Of a stretch of 64,000 nt of DNA, positions 56,167 through 64,000 are shown one piece after another. Below the pieces are notes generated by a model that had not been told where the DNA came from, did no database searches, and worked only from the letters and a program-made list of their open reading frames with translations. The DNA comes from Thermoactinospora rubra. Its GTDB lineage: Bacteria; Actinomycetota; Actinomycetes; Streptosporangiales; Streptosporangiaceae. The position numbers and the translations under genes were made by a program. How positions within the stretch are numbered: position 1 is the stretch's first letter; each line of letters begins with the position of its first letter. The DNA lies in contig NZ_MSZZ01000011.1 of NCBI RefSeq assembly GCF_002093975.1, positions 62,001 through 126,000 on the forward strand, given 5' to 3'.

Positions 56167-57288
56167 ATGGTCCAGAGGCTTCGGTCTCGGCTCGCCGCCC
56201 TCGCCGGAGCGGCGGTCTTCGTGAGCGGCGCGGGCCTCGTCGCCGCCGCGGCCGCGTCCATGCCCGCGCTGAGCGCCGCGGTCGACCCGATCGAGCTCGA
56301 TCTCGGCTCCTCCGACCTGGTCGTCCCCCTGGAGAAGGACAACGAGGTCGCGTTCACCATCAAGATCAACTCCCCTTACAAGGCCAACGACGATCTGGCC
56401 GGAGTCTCCGCATCACTCCAGAAACCGGGCGAGACCACGCAGACGAGCATCCCGCTCTCTCCCACCACTGTGCCGCCCAAGCCGACGCCGTATCCCACGC
56501 CGTCGGCGTCTCCCACAGCGACGATCACTCCCAGCCTCCCCGGCTACCTGACGTTCACGGGCTCCTTCAAGATCACGAAGGCCGACAAGGCGGGCGTCTG
56601 GAAGCTGAACGTCACCGCGTTCCGCGTCGACACCGAGGACAGGAAGACCTTCGACCTGCAGGTCGACGACAAGACCTCGGCCGTCTCCGGCGGCGTCTCC
56701 CCCGCCCAGGTGCAGCTCAAGACCGGCACCGACGTCCCCGTCCGCGTCTTCGCCACCGTCAAGAACGCCAAGAACGTCTACGCCGACCTCAACCACGCCG
56801 ACGGCTCGATGAACATCCGCGTCCCGCTCTACAAGGAGAGCGACGGCGTCTACCGCTACACCGCCTACATGGCCGACGACACGGTGCCGGGCAGCTGGTA
56901 CCTCGTCATCCACGCCGAGCGGAACAGCGAGAAGATCGAAGCCCGCGGCATGGACTTCACCGTCCTGGCCCCCAAGGGCGGCGTCGCCCCCAAGGCCAAG
57001 TCGCGCGTGACGATCAAGGCCCCGGCCAAGGTCAAGGGCGGCAAGGCCTTCAAGGTGTACGGCAAGGCCTACCGCGGCACCAAGGGCTACGGCGGCAAGG
57101 TCCTGGAGCTGTACTTCAAGAAGAAGGGCGGCAAGTCCTTCGTCTTCTACGGCTTCGCCAAGACCACCTCCACCGGCGTGTGGGCCAAGAAGGTCAAGCA
57201 GAAGGCCGACGGCTACTGGAAGGTCGTCGTGCCGGGCACCAGCAAGACCAAGAAGTCCTCGGCCACCGACTTCGTCGACGTCAGGTGA
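56167..57288 (+). CDS. Secreted protein with Pro/Thr linker and lysine-rich C-terminus
   Basis: A 373-residue exported protein of unknown function. Signal peptide at residues 1-37 (SRLAALAGAAVFVSGAGLVA). An Ig-like beta domain follows, interrupted near 100-125 by a Pro/Thr/Ser linker (PKPTPYPTPSASPT). A second beta domain precedes a strongly basic, Lys/Gly-rich C-terminal 80 residues (KVKGGKAFKVYGKAYRG) that could bind cell-wall polymers. RBS AAAGGA 8 nt before the ATG. Ends 8 bp inside the convergent response-regulator gene. Confidence 0.8.
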   Translation: MVQRLRSRLAALAGAAVFVSGAGLVAAAAASMPALSAAVDPIELDLGSSDLVVPLEKDNEVAFTIKINSPYKANDDLAGVSASLQKPGETTQTSIPLSPTTVPPKPTPYPTPSASPTATITPSLPGYLTFTGSFKITKADKAGVWKLNVTAFRVDTEDRKTFDLQVDDKTSAVSGGVSPAQVQLKTGTDVPVRVFATVKNAKNVYADLNHADGSMNIRVPLYKESDGVYRYTAYMADDTVPGSWYLVIHAERNSEKIEARGMDFTVLAPKGGVAPKAKSRVTIKAPAKVKGGKAFKVYGKAYRGTKGYGGKVLELYFKKKGGKSFVFYGFAKTTSTGVWAKKVKQKADGYWKVVVPGTSKTKKSSATDFVDVR

Positions 57289-57934
57289 GCCGCGTGCTCG
57301 CCGTGCCCAGGTAGGCCAGGACGGCGAGCACCCGGCGGTGATCGTCGGGGGCCGGTTCGAGGTGAAGTTTCTGGAAAATTCCGGAAATGTGTTTCTCGAC
57401 GGCCCCCTCGGTCACCGCCAGCCGCGCGGCGATCGCCGCATTGGACCGCCCCTCGGCCATCAGCGCCAGCACCTCCCGCTCCCGGGGCGACAGCGAGTCC
57501 AGCGGAGCGCCCCGCCGCTGCCTGCTCAGCAGCTGCGCGACCACCTCGGGGTCGATCACCGTACGGCCGGCCGCCACCTGGCGCACCGCGTCGAGGAAGT
57601 CGGCCACGTCCGCCACCCGCTCCTTCAGCAGGTAGCCCATCGCCGGCCCGAGCAGCTCGCCCGCGTAGCGCTCCTCCACGTACTGCGAGAGCACCAGCAC
57701 CGGGAAACCCGGCCGGGCGGCCCGCACCTCCAGCGCCGCCCGCAGCCCCTCGTCGGTGTGCGTGGGCGGCATGCGCACGTCCACGATCGCCAGGTCCGCG
57801 CCGGTCGACTCGATCGCCGGGAGCAGCGAGGCGCCGTCGCCCACGGTCGCGGCCGTCTCGATGCCGTCGTCGGCCAGCAGCCGGGCCACGCCCTCGCGCA
57901 GCAGCACGGAGTCCTCGGCGATGACCACCCGCAT
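57281..57934 (-). CDS. LuxR-type response regulator
   Basis: A 217-residue regulator. The receiver begins RVVIAEDSVLLREG, with phosphoacceptor Asp in LAIVDVRMPP. The HTH contains LSPREREVLALMAEGRSNAA. Follows its kinase gene by 2 nt. A near-palindromic GGTAGGGATACCCCC at about 59233-59247, upstream of the kinase, is a candidate autoregulatory site. Confidence 0.92.
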   Translation of the reverse strand: MRVVIAEDSVLLREGVARLLADDGIETAATVGDGASLLPAIESTGADLAIVDVRMPPTHTDEGLRAALEVRAARPGFPVLVLSQYVEERYAGELLGPAMGYLLKERVADVADFLDAVRQVAAGRTVIDPEVVAQLLSRQRRGAPLDSLSPREREVLALMAEGRSNAAIAARLAVTEGAVEKHISGIFQKLHLEPAPDDHRRVLAVLAYLGTASTRLT

Positions 57935-57936
57935 GG

Positions 57937-59175
57937 TCACCACTCGTAGGGCAGCTCGGCACGCAGCAGCGTGGGACCGCCCACGGGGCTGTGCAGGATG
58001 AGGATCCCGTCGATGGTGGCCGCGCGGTCGGCCAGGCCCGCCAGCCCGCCGCCGGGCCGTACCTCCGCGCCGCCCACCCCGTCGTCGTAGACCTCGACCA
58101 CTACCTGGCGGCCCTCCTTGACGACCCGCACGGAGCCCTCGCGCGCCTGCGAGTACTTGGCCATGTTGGTCAGCCCCTCGGCGACGATGAAGTAGGCGAT
58201 GCTCTCCACGGCGGCGGGCGGGCGCTCGGGCAGGTCGACCGAGACGTCGACGCGGACGGGCGAGCGGGCGGCCAGCGCCGACAGGGCGGCGTCCAGGCCG
58301 CGTTCGGTGAGGATGGCGGGGTGGATGCCCCTGGCCAGGTCGCGCAGCTCGGCGATGGCGGCCTTGGCGCCGCTGTGGGCCTGCGCGATGAGCCGACGCG
58401 CCGCCTCCGGGTCGGTGTCGAGCTTGGCCTGCGCGCGCCCGAGGTCCACCGCCACGGCCAGGAGCCGCTGCTGGGCGCCGTCGTGCAGGTCCCGTTCGAT
58501 CCGGCGGCGCTCCATCTCCGCGGCGTCCACCCCGCGGGCGCGGCTGGCGCGCAGCCGGGCCGCCTCCTTGCCGTCGAGGGCACCGCCGAGCAGCAGCGTC
58601 GCGAGGGAGCCGTGCAACCAGGCCATCCCGCGTACGGCGTGCAGCGTCACCACGAGCATGACGACTCCGGCCAGGCAGCAGGCCAGCGCCTCCGGCCAGC
58701 CGTCGACCAGGCCCAGGACCCGGATCTCGGCGCCGGCGCCGTACAGCAGCGGGGCGCCGATCAGCCCCAGCGTCAGCGCCCACAGCACCACCGAGGCGGT
58801 GAACTCCACCAGGCTCAGCGGGAACAGCAGCAGCAGATAGCCCAGGTCGCGCCACGTCGCCGGGTCGGTGAACAGCCACTTGAGGAAGCCCCGCGGCGGC
58901 CGGGGGCGGTAGGGGTCGGCGATCCGCACGCCGAGCGCCAGCCCGAGCAGCCGCCGCTCCAGCATCGCCCCGCCCCGCCACAGCAGCATCGTGGCCAGCA
59001 GCAGCGGCACCCCGACCCACACGATCACCGTCGACAGCGACACGGACACCCCGACGGACAGGACCACGAACCAGCCGAGGCCGAAGGCGAGGCTCAGCAG
59101 CAGGTACGGCGCCGCCCGCCAGGCCGTGGGGTCCGCGATGACGCCCAGCGGTCCCGCGAGTCTCTTCTCCACCAC
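57937..59175 (-). CDS. Sensor histidine kinase with PF13796-type membrane sensor
   Basis: A 412-residue kinase. The N-terminal 190 residues are a putative-sensor domain with four or more helices in two similar halves (DPTAWR and DPATWR each open a half). H-box is ERRRIERDLHDGAQQR, then HATPase_c with EGLTNMAKYSQA. The signal is likely membrane stress or cell-wall state. GTG at 59175 with GGAAGG just upstream; longer in-frame starts add only non-conserved sequence. Confidence 0.88.
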   Translation of the reverse strand: MVEKRLAGPLGVIADPTAWRAAPYLLLSLAFGLGWFVVLSVGVSVSLSTVIVWVGVPLLLATMLLWRGGAMLERRLLGLALGVRIADPYRPRPPRGFLKWLFTDPATWRDLGYLLLLFPLSLVEFTASVVLWALTLGLIGAPLLYGAGAEIRVLGLVDGWPEALACCLAGVVMLVVTLHAVRGMAWLHGSLATLLLGGALDGKEAARLRASRARGVDAAEMERRRIERDLHDGAQQRLLAVAVDLGRAQAKLDTDPEAARRLIAQAHSGAKAAIAELRDLARGIHPAILTERGLDAALSALAARSPVRVDVSVDLPERPPAAVESIAYFIVAEGLTNMAKYSQAREGSVRVVKEGRQVVVEVYDDGVGGAEVRPGGGLAGLADRAATIDGILILHSPVGGPTLLRAELPYEW

Positions 59176-59365
59176 CCTTCCAGCGTGCCCGGCGTGGGCG
59201 GCGCGGTGAATGGAGCGACCATGTGTCTCGGAGGTAGGGATACCCCCACCCCCGCGCGAAAAGGGGCGGCGCCGGCGTGCCTGAAGTGCGGCGACGTCGG
59301 CGCCTCGCGCGAAAGGGCCGGTCCGCCTCGGACCGGAGGCGGCGCACGCTCTGCCCATGCGAAAG

Positions 59366-59396
59366 CGGCGCCCCGGGACCTGGTCCCGGGGCGCCG
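59366..59396 (-). terminator. Terminator after rho
   Basis: A perfect 14-bp stem (GGCGCCCCGGGACC with its complement) plus one closing pair, 21 nt beyond the rho stop. On the minus strand CTTT follows shortly after the stem. One of the strongest hairpins in the window. Confidence 0.8.
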
Positions 59397-59416
59397 TGCC
59401 GTACCGCTGGAGGAAA

Positions 59417-61315
59417 CTAGTCGCGGTCGTTGCTCACCGTGGTCTTCTGGACCTGGAGCAGGAACTCGGCGTTGGACTTGGTCTCCTTCATCTTCTCCAG
59501 GAGCAGCTCCAGCGCCTGCTGCATCTCCAGGGCGTGCAGCACCCGGCGCAGCTTCCAGACGATCTGCAGCTCCTCCTTGGCCATGAGGATCTCCTCCTTG
59601 CGCGTGCCCGACGCATCGACGTCGACCGCGGGGAAGATGCGCTTGTCGGCCAGGGAGCGGTTGAGCCGCAGCTCCATGTTGCCGGTGCCCTTGAACTCCT
59701 CGAAGATGACCTCGTCCATCTTGGACCCGGTCTCCACCAGCGCGGTGGCGAGGATGGTCAGCGAGCCGCCGTTCTCGATGTTGCGCGCGGCGCCGAAGAA
59801 CCTCTTCGGCGGGTACAGCGCCGTCGAGTCGACACCGCCGGACAGGATGCGGCCGGAGGCCGGGGCGGCCAGGTTGTAGGCGCGGCCCAGGCGGGTGATG
59901 GAGTCGAGCAGCACGACCACGTCGTGGCCCAGCTCCACCAGGCGCTTGGCGCGCTCGATGGCCAGCTCGGCGACCGTGGTGTGGTCCTCGGCCGGGCGGT
60001 CGAAGGTCGAGTGGATGACCTCGCCCTTGACCGACCGCTGCATGTCGGTGACCTCTTCCGGCCGCTCGTCCACGAGCACGACCATCAGGTGGCACTCGGG
60101 GTTGTTGCGGGTGATCGCGTTGGCGATCGCCTGCAGCACCATCGTCTTGCCGGCCTTGGGCGGGGAGACGATGAGGCCGCGCTGGCCCTTGCCGATGGGC
60201 GCCACGAGGTCGATGATCCTCGTGGTCAGGATGTTGGGCTCGGTCTCCAGGCGCAGGCGCTCCTGCGGGTACAGCGGCGTCAGCTTGTTGAAGTCGGGCC
60301 GGTTGCGGGCCTGCTCCGGGTCCATGCCGTTGACGGTGTCGAGGCGGACCAGGGCGTTGAACTTCTCGCGGCGCTCGCCGTCGCGCGGCTGGCGGACGGC
60401 GCCGGTGACGACGTCACCCTTTCGCAGACCGTGGCGGCGGATCTGCGCGAGCGAGACGTACACGTCGTTGGCGCCGGGCAGGTAGCCGCTCGTGCGCACG
60501 AACGCATAGTTGTCGAGGATGTCGAGGATGCCGGCGATCGGGATGAGGACGTCGTCCTCGGAGATGACCGGCTCGTTGCTGTCGAAGCGGTCGCGGCCAC
60601 GGCCACGGTTGCGCTCGCGGAAGCGGCCGCGGCGGCCACGGCCGCCGCGCTCGTCCTCCTCCACGGCGACGCCCTGCTGGGCGGCGGGCTGCTGCTGCCG
60701 CTCGCCGAAGCCGCGCTGCTGGTCGGCGGCCTGCGGCTGCTGGCGCTCGGCTCCGCGCTGCTGCTGGTCGCCCCGCTCGGCGCGATCGGTCCGCTCGCCG
60801 CGCTCGCGGCGGTTGCGACGCTCGCGGCGGCTCTCGCCACGGTCGCGGGACTCACCCTGGGCGAGGTCGGACGGCTGCTGCTCGACGACCGGCGGCGCCT
60901 CCGCCACGGGGGCGGGCGCGGGCTCGGCGGCGACGGGCTCGGCGGGAGCCGCGGCGGGAGCGGCGGCGGGCTCGGCCGCGACCGCGGCGGGCGTCGCCTC
61001 CTCGCTCTTGGCGCGGGACCGTTCCCGGCGGCTGCGGGTGGGCCGCTCGGCGGGCTCGGCCGCCGGGGCGGCGGGCGCCTCGGCGGGCGCTGGGGCCCCT
61101 TCACCCGTCTTCTCCTGGATCGCGGCGATGAGCTGGCTCTTGCGCATCCGGCCGGTCCCGCTGATGCCGAGCTCGGCAGCCATCTTCTGCAGCTCGGGCA
61201 GCACCATGGCGGACAGGCCGGTGCCGGAGCGACGCGCGCGAGGCTTGGCCGCGGCGCGGGTGGGGGTGTCGCCGGACGCGCTTGCGTCGGAGAGGAGTTC
61301 GGTGGTGTCGCTCAA
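59417..61315 (-). CDS. rho: Transcription termination factor Rho
   Basis: A 632-residue Rho, much longer than E. coli Rho (419). The N-terminal helical Rho_N (about 30-70) is followed by a 180-residue insertion: an Ala/Pro/Glu part, then an Arg/Gly/Gln/Glu-rich part (about 130-235). The RNA-binding cold-shock domain and ATPase core follow, with Walker A SPPKAGKT and [11 protein letters not shown]. The insertion is typical of actinobacterial Rho and alters RNA binding. Confidence 0.96.
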   Translation of the reverse strand: MSDTTELLSDASASGDTPTRAAAKPRARRSGTGLSAMVLPELQKMAAELGISGTGRMRKSQLIAAIQEKTGEGAPAPAEAPAAPAAEPAERPTRSRRERSRAKSEEATPAAVAAEPAAAPAAAPAEPVAAEPAPAPVAEAPPVVEQQPSDLAQGESRDRGESRRERRNRRERGERTDRAERGDQQQRGAERQQPQAADQQRGFGERQQQPAAQQGVAVEEDERGGRGRRGRFRERNRGRGRDRFDSNEPVISEDDVLIPIAGILDILDNYAFVRTSGYLPGANDVYVSLAQIRRHGLRKGDVVTGAVRQPRDGERREKFNALVRLDTVNGMDPEQARNRPDFNKLTPLYPQERLRLETEPNILTTRIIDLVAPIGKGQRGLIVSPPKAGKTMVLQAIANAITRNNPECHLMVVLVDERPEEVTDMQRSVKGEVIHSTFDRPAEDHTTVAELAIERAKRLVELGHDVVVLLDSITRLGRAYNLAAPASGRILSGGVDSTALYPPKRFFGAARNIENGGSLTILATALVETGSKMDEVIFEEFKGTGNMELRLNRSLADKRIFPAVDVDASGTRKEEILMAKEELQIVWKLRRVLHALEMQQALELLLEKMKETKSNAEFLLQVQKTTVSNDRD

Positions 61316-61758
61316 CTAAAGGTCCTTCCCAGGGGTCGGGCGCCGGCTGCTGTCACCGGTCGTCCCGGAGGTGCTGCCGATCCGGCAGGACAAACCGGGT
61401 CGGGGTGCACATCTGTGATCTTCGGTCACCGCTGCGGATGACCGCCACTTGTGGGGAGGGGCTTGTCCACGCGCGCCGCAGGACGAAGCGCGTGATGGAA
61501 AACCCCCCAGATTTGCTGTCGCCAGATGGTTCGAACCGTGCAGCCCCGTCGTCGCCGCCTCGTGTCGGGCCAACCGGGTGTGGGCCGATCGGAGGCGACG
61601 TGTTCCGGGGAGACAGCCGTGCCGCTCACGCCTCGCGACGTGAAGCATGATGCAGCGATGGCCGGCTGACAAGCACGCACCCGTCATGGGGGCATCTGGT
61701 GCGGCTATCAGCCTAACATCACCAGCGCACACGGCTATTCCCTGGAGGTCGAAAGAAT
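61316..61758 (-). other. Long untranslated region upstream of rho
   Basis: The 443 bp between thrB and rho hold no gene I can support. The region contains a 10-bp palindrome GGTTCGAACC at 61528-61537. No classical promoter pair or terminator after thrB is clear. It is probably the rho promoter and a long 5' leader, possibly the target of Rho autoregulation. Confidence 0.6.
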
Positions 61759-62751
61759 TTAGCGTGTCTCGGGGAACCGAACGCTCGCACCATCTGGGTC
61801 GACGTCCAAATGCTGGATGTGCCAGTCATTACCCACTTCGGGCGCGATCAAATCCTGCGTTTCCGGCATGGAAAAGGCAAGAACGGTCGGGCCCGCGCCG
61901 GAGACGACGGCGGCCACGCCCTTGGCACGCAGCCGCCCGACGAGGTCGGCCGTCTGCGGCATGGCCGGCGCGCGGTAGGTCTGGTGGAGCCGGTCCTCGG
62001 TCGCCGCGAGCAGCAGCCCCGCCTCCGGACGCTGGGTCAGCGCCGCGACGAGCAGGGCGGACCGGCCGGCGTTGAACGACGCGTCCTTGTGGGGCACGTC
62101 CTTCGGCAGCAGCCCTCGCGCCGTCTCCGTCGACAGGCGGAACGCGGGGACGAGGACCACCGGCCGCACCCGAGGGTCCGGCGCCAGCTTCACCATACGC
62201 GGCGCGCCGGAGTGGTCGCTCCACGCGACGGTCAGCCCGCCGGCCAGGCAGGGGGCGACGTTGTCGGGATGCCCCTCCATCTCGGTGGCCAGGGCGAACA
62301 CCTCGTCATCCGACAGCTCGCGTGTTCGCTGAGAGCCGAGCGCCGCCTCGGCGTGCGGGCCGTCCGGATGCGGCAGGGCCGCGTACGGCTGCCGCGCCAA
62401 CGCCCCGGCCGCCAGCAGACCGGCGCAGATGGCCGCCGAAGAGGAGCCCAGGCCGCGGGCGTGCGGGATCGCGTTCCTGCAGTGCAGCCTGATCCCCGCC
62501 GGCTGCGGGGCGCCCATCCGGGCGAAGGCCGCGCGCATCGCCTCGACGATGAGGTGCCCCTCCCCCAGGTCCAGCTCGCCGGCCCCCTCGCCGTCCACGG
62601 TCACCTTGACGACCCGCTGACCGCTCTGGGGAGTGAAGAGCTCGGCCTCCACCTCGTCGTACAGGCCCAGGGCCAGGCCGAGGGCGTCGAAGCCCGGACC
62701 CAGGTTCGCCGACGTGGCCGGGACGCGCACGACGACCCTGCTGGTGGTCAT
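61759..62751 (-). CDS. thrB: Homoserine kinase
   Basis: A 330-residue GHMP kinase that phosphorylates homoserine for threonine synthesis. The ATP-binding loop ARGLGSSSAAI is typical; PATSANLGPGFDALG at the start is the substrate motif. It follows thrC by 31 nt in the same transcript. Confidence 0.95.
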   Translation of the reverse strand: MTTSRVVVRVPATSANLGPGFDALGLALGLYDEVEAELFTPQSGQRVVKVTVDGEGAGELDLGEGHLIVEAMRAAFARMGAPQPAGIRLHCRNAIPHARGLGSSSAAICAGLLAAGALARQPYAALPHPDGPHAEAALGSQRTRELSDDEVFALATEMEGHPDNVAPCLAGGLTVAWSDHSGAPRMVKLAPDPRVRPVVLVPAFRLSTETARGLLPKDVPHKDASFNAGRSALLVAALTQRPEAGLLLAATEDRLHQTYRAPAMPQTADLVGRLRAKGVAAVVSGAGPTVLAFSMPETQDLIAPEVGNDWHIQHLDVDPDGASVRFPETR

Positions 62752-62782
62752 TCGTCTCCTTCTTCGGTGCTGGGCGGCGATG

Positions 62783-63841
62783 TCACGCCAGCGACAGGGC
62801 CGACGCGGCGGCGTGCACGTCGATGGGGACGGTCACCGGGGCCGGGGCGCCGGAGATGGCCCAGTCGGGGTCCTTGAGCCCGTTGCCGGTCACCGTGCAC
62901 ACGATGCGCTGACCCGCCTGGAGGAGCCCCCGCGAGTGGGCCTGCAGCAGCCCGGCGACGCTCGCGGCCGAGGCGAGCTCGACGAACACGCCCTCCTCCT
63001 GGGCCAGCAGCTTGTAGGCGGCGGCGATCTGCCGGTCGGTCACCGAGTCGATGAGCCCGCCGGACTCGTCCCGGGCCGCCTCGGCGAGCTTCCAGGAGGC
63101 CGGGTTGCCGATGCGGATGGCGGTGGCGATGGTGTGCGGGTGGGTGACGGGCGCGCCCTTGACGATGGGCGCCGCGCCGGAGGCCTGGAAGCCGAACATG
63201 CGCGGGGTCCGCGCGGCCAGCTTGTCGGCGTGGTACTCCTTGTAGCCCATCCAGTACGCCGAGATGTTGCCCGCGTTGCCGACCGGGATGCAGTGGATGT
63301 CGGGCGCGTCGCCGAGCGCGTCGACGATCTCGAAGGCGGCCGTCTTCTGCCCCTGCAGGCGGAACGGGTTGACCGAGTTCACCAGCGCGATCGGGTAGTT
63401 CTCCGACAGCTTGCGCGTCATCTCCAGGCAGTCGTCGAAGGAGCCCTCGACCTGCAGCAGCGTGGCCCCGTGGACCAGGGCCTGGGCGAGCTTGCCCATC
63501 GCGATCTTGCCGCGCGGCACCAGCACCGCGCAGGTCAGCCCGGCGCGCACGGCGTAGGCGGCGGCCGAGGCGGAGGTGTTGCCGGTCGAGGCGCAGATGA
63601 CCGCCTTGGCGCCCTCCTCCAGGGCCTTGCTGATGGCCACGGTCATGCCGCGGTCCTTGAAGCTGCCGGTGGGGTTGGCCCCCTCGACCTTGAGATACAC
63701 CTCGCACCCGGTGAGCTTCGAGACGCGCTTGGCGGGGACCAGCGGCGTGCCGCCCTCCAGGAGCGTGACCACGGGGGTCTTCGCGGTGACCGGAAGCCTG
63801 TCTCGGTACTCCTCGATGAGGCCCCGCCATGCCCTGGCCAT
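62783..63841 (-). CDS. thrC: Threonine synthase
   Basis: A 352-residue PLP enzyme converting O-phosphohomoserine to threonine. PLP lysine is in [10 protein letters not shown]; the phosphate loop is in GNAGNISAY. Short type without the N-terminal extension of plants. SD AGGAG 6 nt upstream; a TAGCAT hexamer 14 nt before the ATG may be its -10, so transcription independent of an upstream hom gene is possible. Confidence 0.95.
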   Translation of the reverse strand: MARAWRGLIEEYRDRLPVTAKTPVVTLLEGGTPLVPAKRVSKLTGCEVYLKVEGANPTGSFKDRGMTVAISKALEEGAKAVICASTGNTSASAAAYAVRAGLTCAVLVPRGKIAMGKLAQALVHGATLLQVEGSFDDCLEMTRKLSENYPIALVNSVNPFRLQGQKTAAFEIVDALGDAPDIHCIPVGNAGNISAYWMGYKEYHADKLAARTPRMFGFQASGAAPIVKGAPVTHPHTIATAIRIGNPASWKLAEAARDESGGLIDSVTDRQIAAAYKLLAQEEGVFVELASAASVAGLLQAHSRGLLQAGQRIVCTVTGNGLKDPDWAISGAPAPVTVPIDVHAAASALSLA

Positions 63842-64000
63842 GATCGTCTCCTAGGATGCTACCTGCGGTGTTGGGCACCGAGTGTAGGCCCATCGGCCGC
63901 GGTCCGAGACGGACGGTCCACAGCTCGGACATTCCCTCCCACAGCCATCCCTCAGGCAACGCCCAGCAACTACCGCTAAGGTCTGCGCAGGGGGTCATCA
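63842..64000. other. Non-coding right edge
   Basis: No gene is supported here. By synteny homoserine dehydrogenase (hom) is expected just outside on the minus strand; the window ends before it can be seen. Confidence 0.5.

Noticed and set aside
61528-61537. T-loop-like sequence GGTTCGAACC suggesting a tRNA
   Set aside because: No acceptor, D or anticodon stem can be built around it on either strand. It is just a palindrome in the rho upstream region.

Overview
The window is GC-rich actinomycete chromosome. It carries a long co-directional core block in the order usual for this phylum: thrC, thrB, rho, rpmE, prfA, prmC, tsaC, glyA, wecA, the complete F-type ATP synthase operon, a DUF2550 gene and a PduO-type cobalamin adenosyltransferase. 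nucS and a fatty-acid 3-hydroxyacyl-CoA dehydrogenase lie at the other end. Gene style (GTG starts, ATGA overlaps, leaderless promoters, SARP and DesK-type regulators) fits a filamentous actinomycete, perhaps Streptosporangiaceae. That placement is inference.

Region 1 (1-3.7 kb) is ordinary metabolism plus nucS. Region 2 (3.7-20.4 kb) is the most interesting part: a dense biosynthetic cluster with no NRPS or PKS. The plus-strand run, much of it translationally coupled, encodes two Fe(II)/2-oxoglutarate-type oxygenases, a DapF-like epimerase, a methyltransferase, a fold-type-III PLP enzyme with two altered active-site positions, a VanX-like D,D-dipeptidase, two FemAB/GNAT-like transferases flanking an MFS exporter, an SDR, a YqcI/YcgG-family putative heme N-oxygenase, an arginine:glycine-type amidinotransferase, a zinc alcohol dehydrogenase and a 493-residue protein I cannot place. 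A SARP activator and an isopropylmalate/homocitrate-synthase-like enzyme run convergently. The gene set predicts a small guanidino or N-hydroxyguanidino amino-acid or peptide product; some parts recall D-cycloserine (DcsA, DcsC) and guanitoxin logic. It is the best candidate for an undescribed system.

Region 3 (20.6-38 kb) is accessory regulation and transport. It holds a UbiA prenyltransferase, a soluble two-component pair, an aldo/keto-reductase-fold protein lacking catalytic residues, two separate ABC-2 exporter plus DesK/LuxR modules each with a palindrome upstream, an aldehyde dehydrogenase with a TetR regulator, a STAS protein, an esterase, and an OmpR-type two-component system beside a TAXI-family lipoprotein. 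A serine hydrolase, the cobalamin adenosyltransferase and a VapBC pair lead into the core.

Region 4 (40.8-64 kb) is the core block on the minus strand. Exceptions are a secreted lysine-rich protein, a further two-component system, and two unrecognised genes between glyA and tsaC. A Rex-like operator precedes the ATP synthase operon. No rRNA, tRNA, CRISPR array or insertion sequence was seen.
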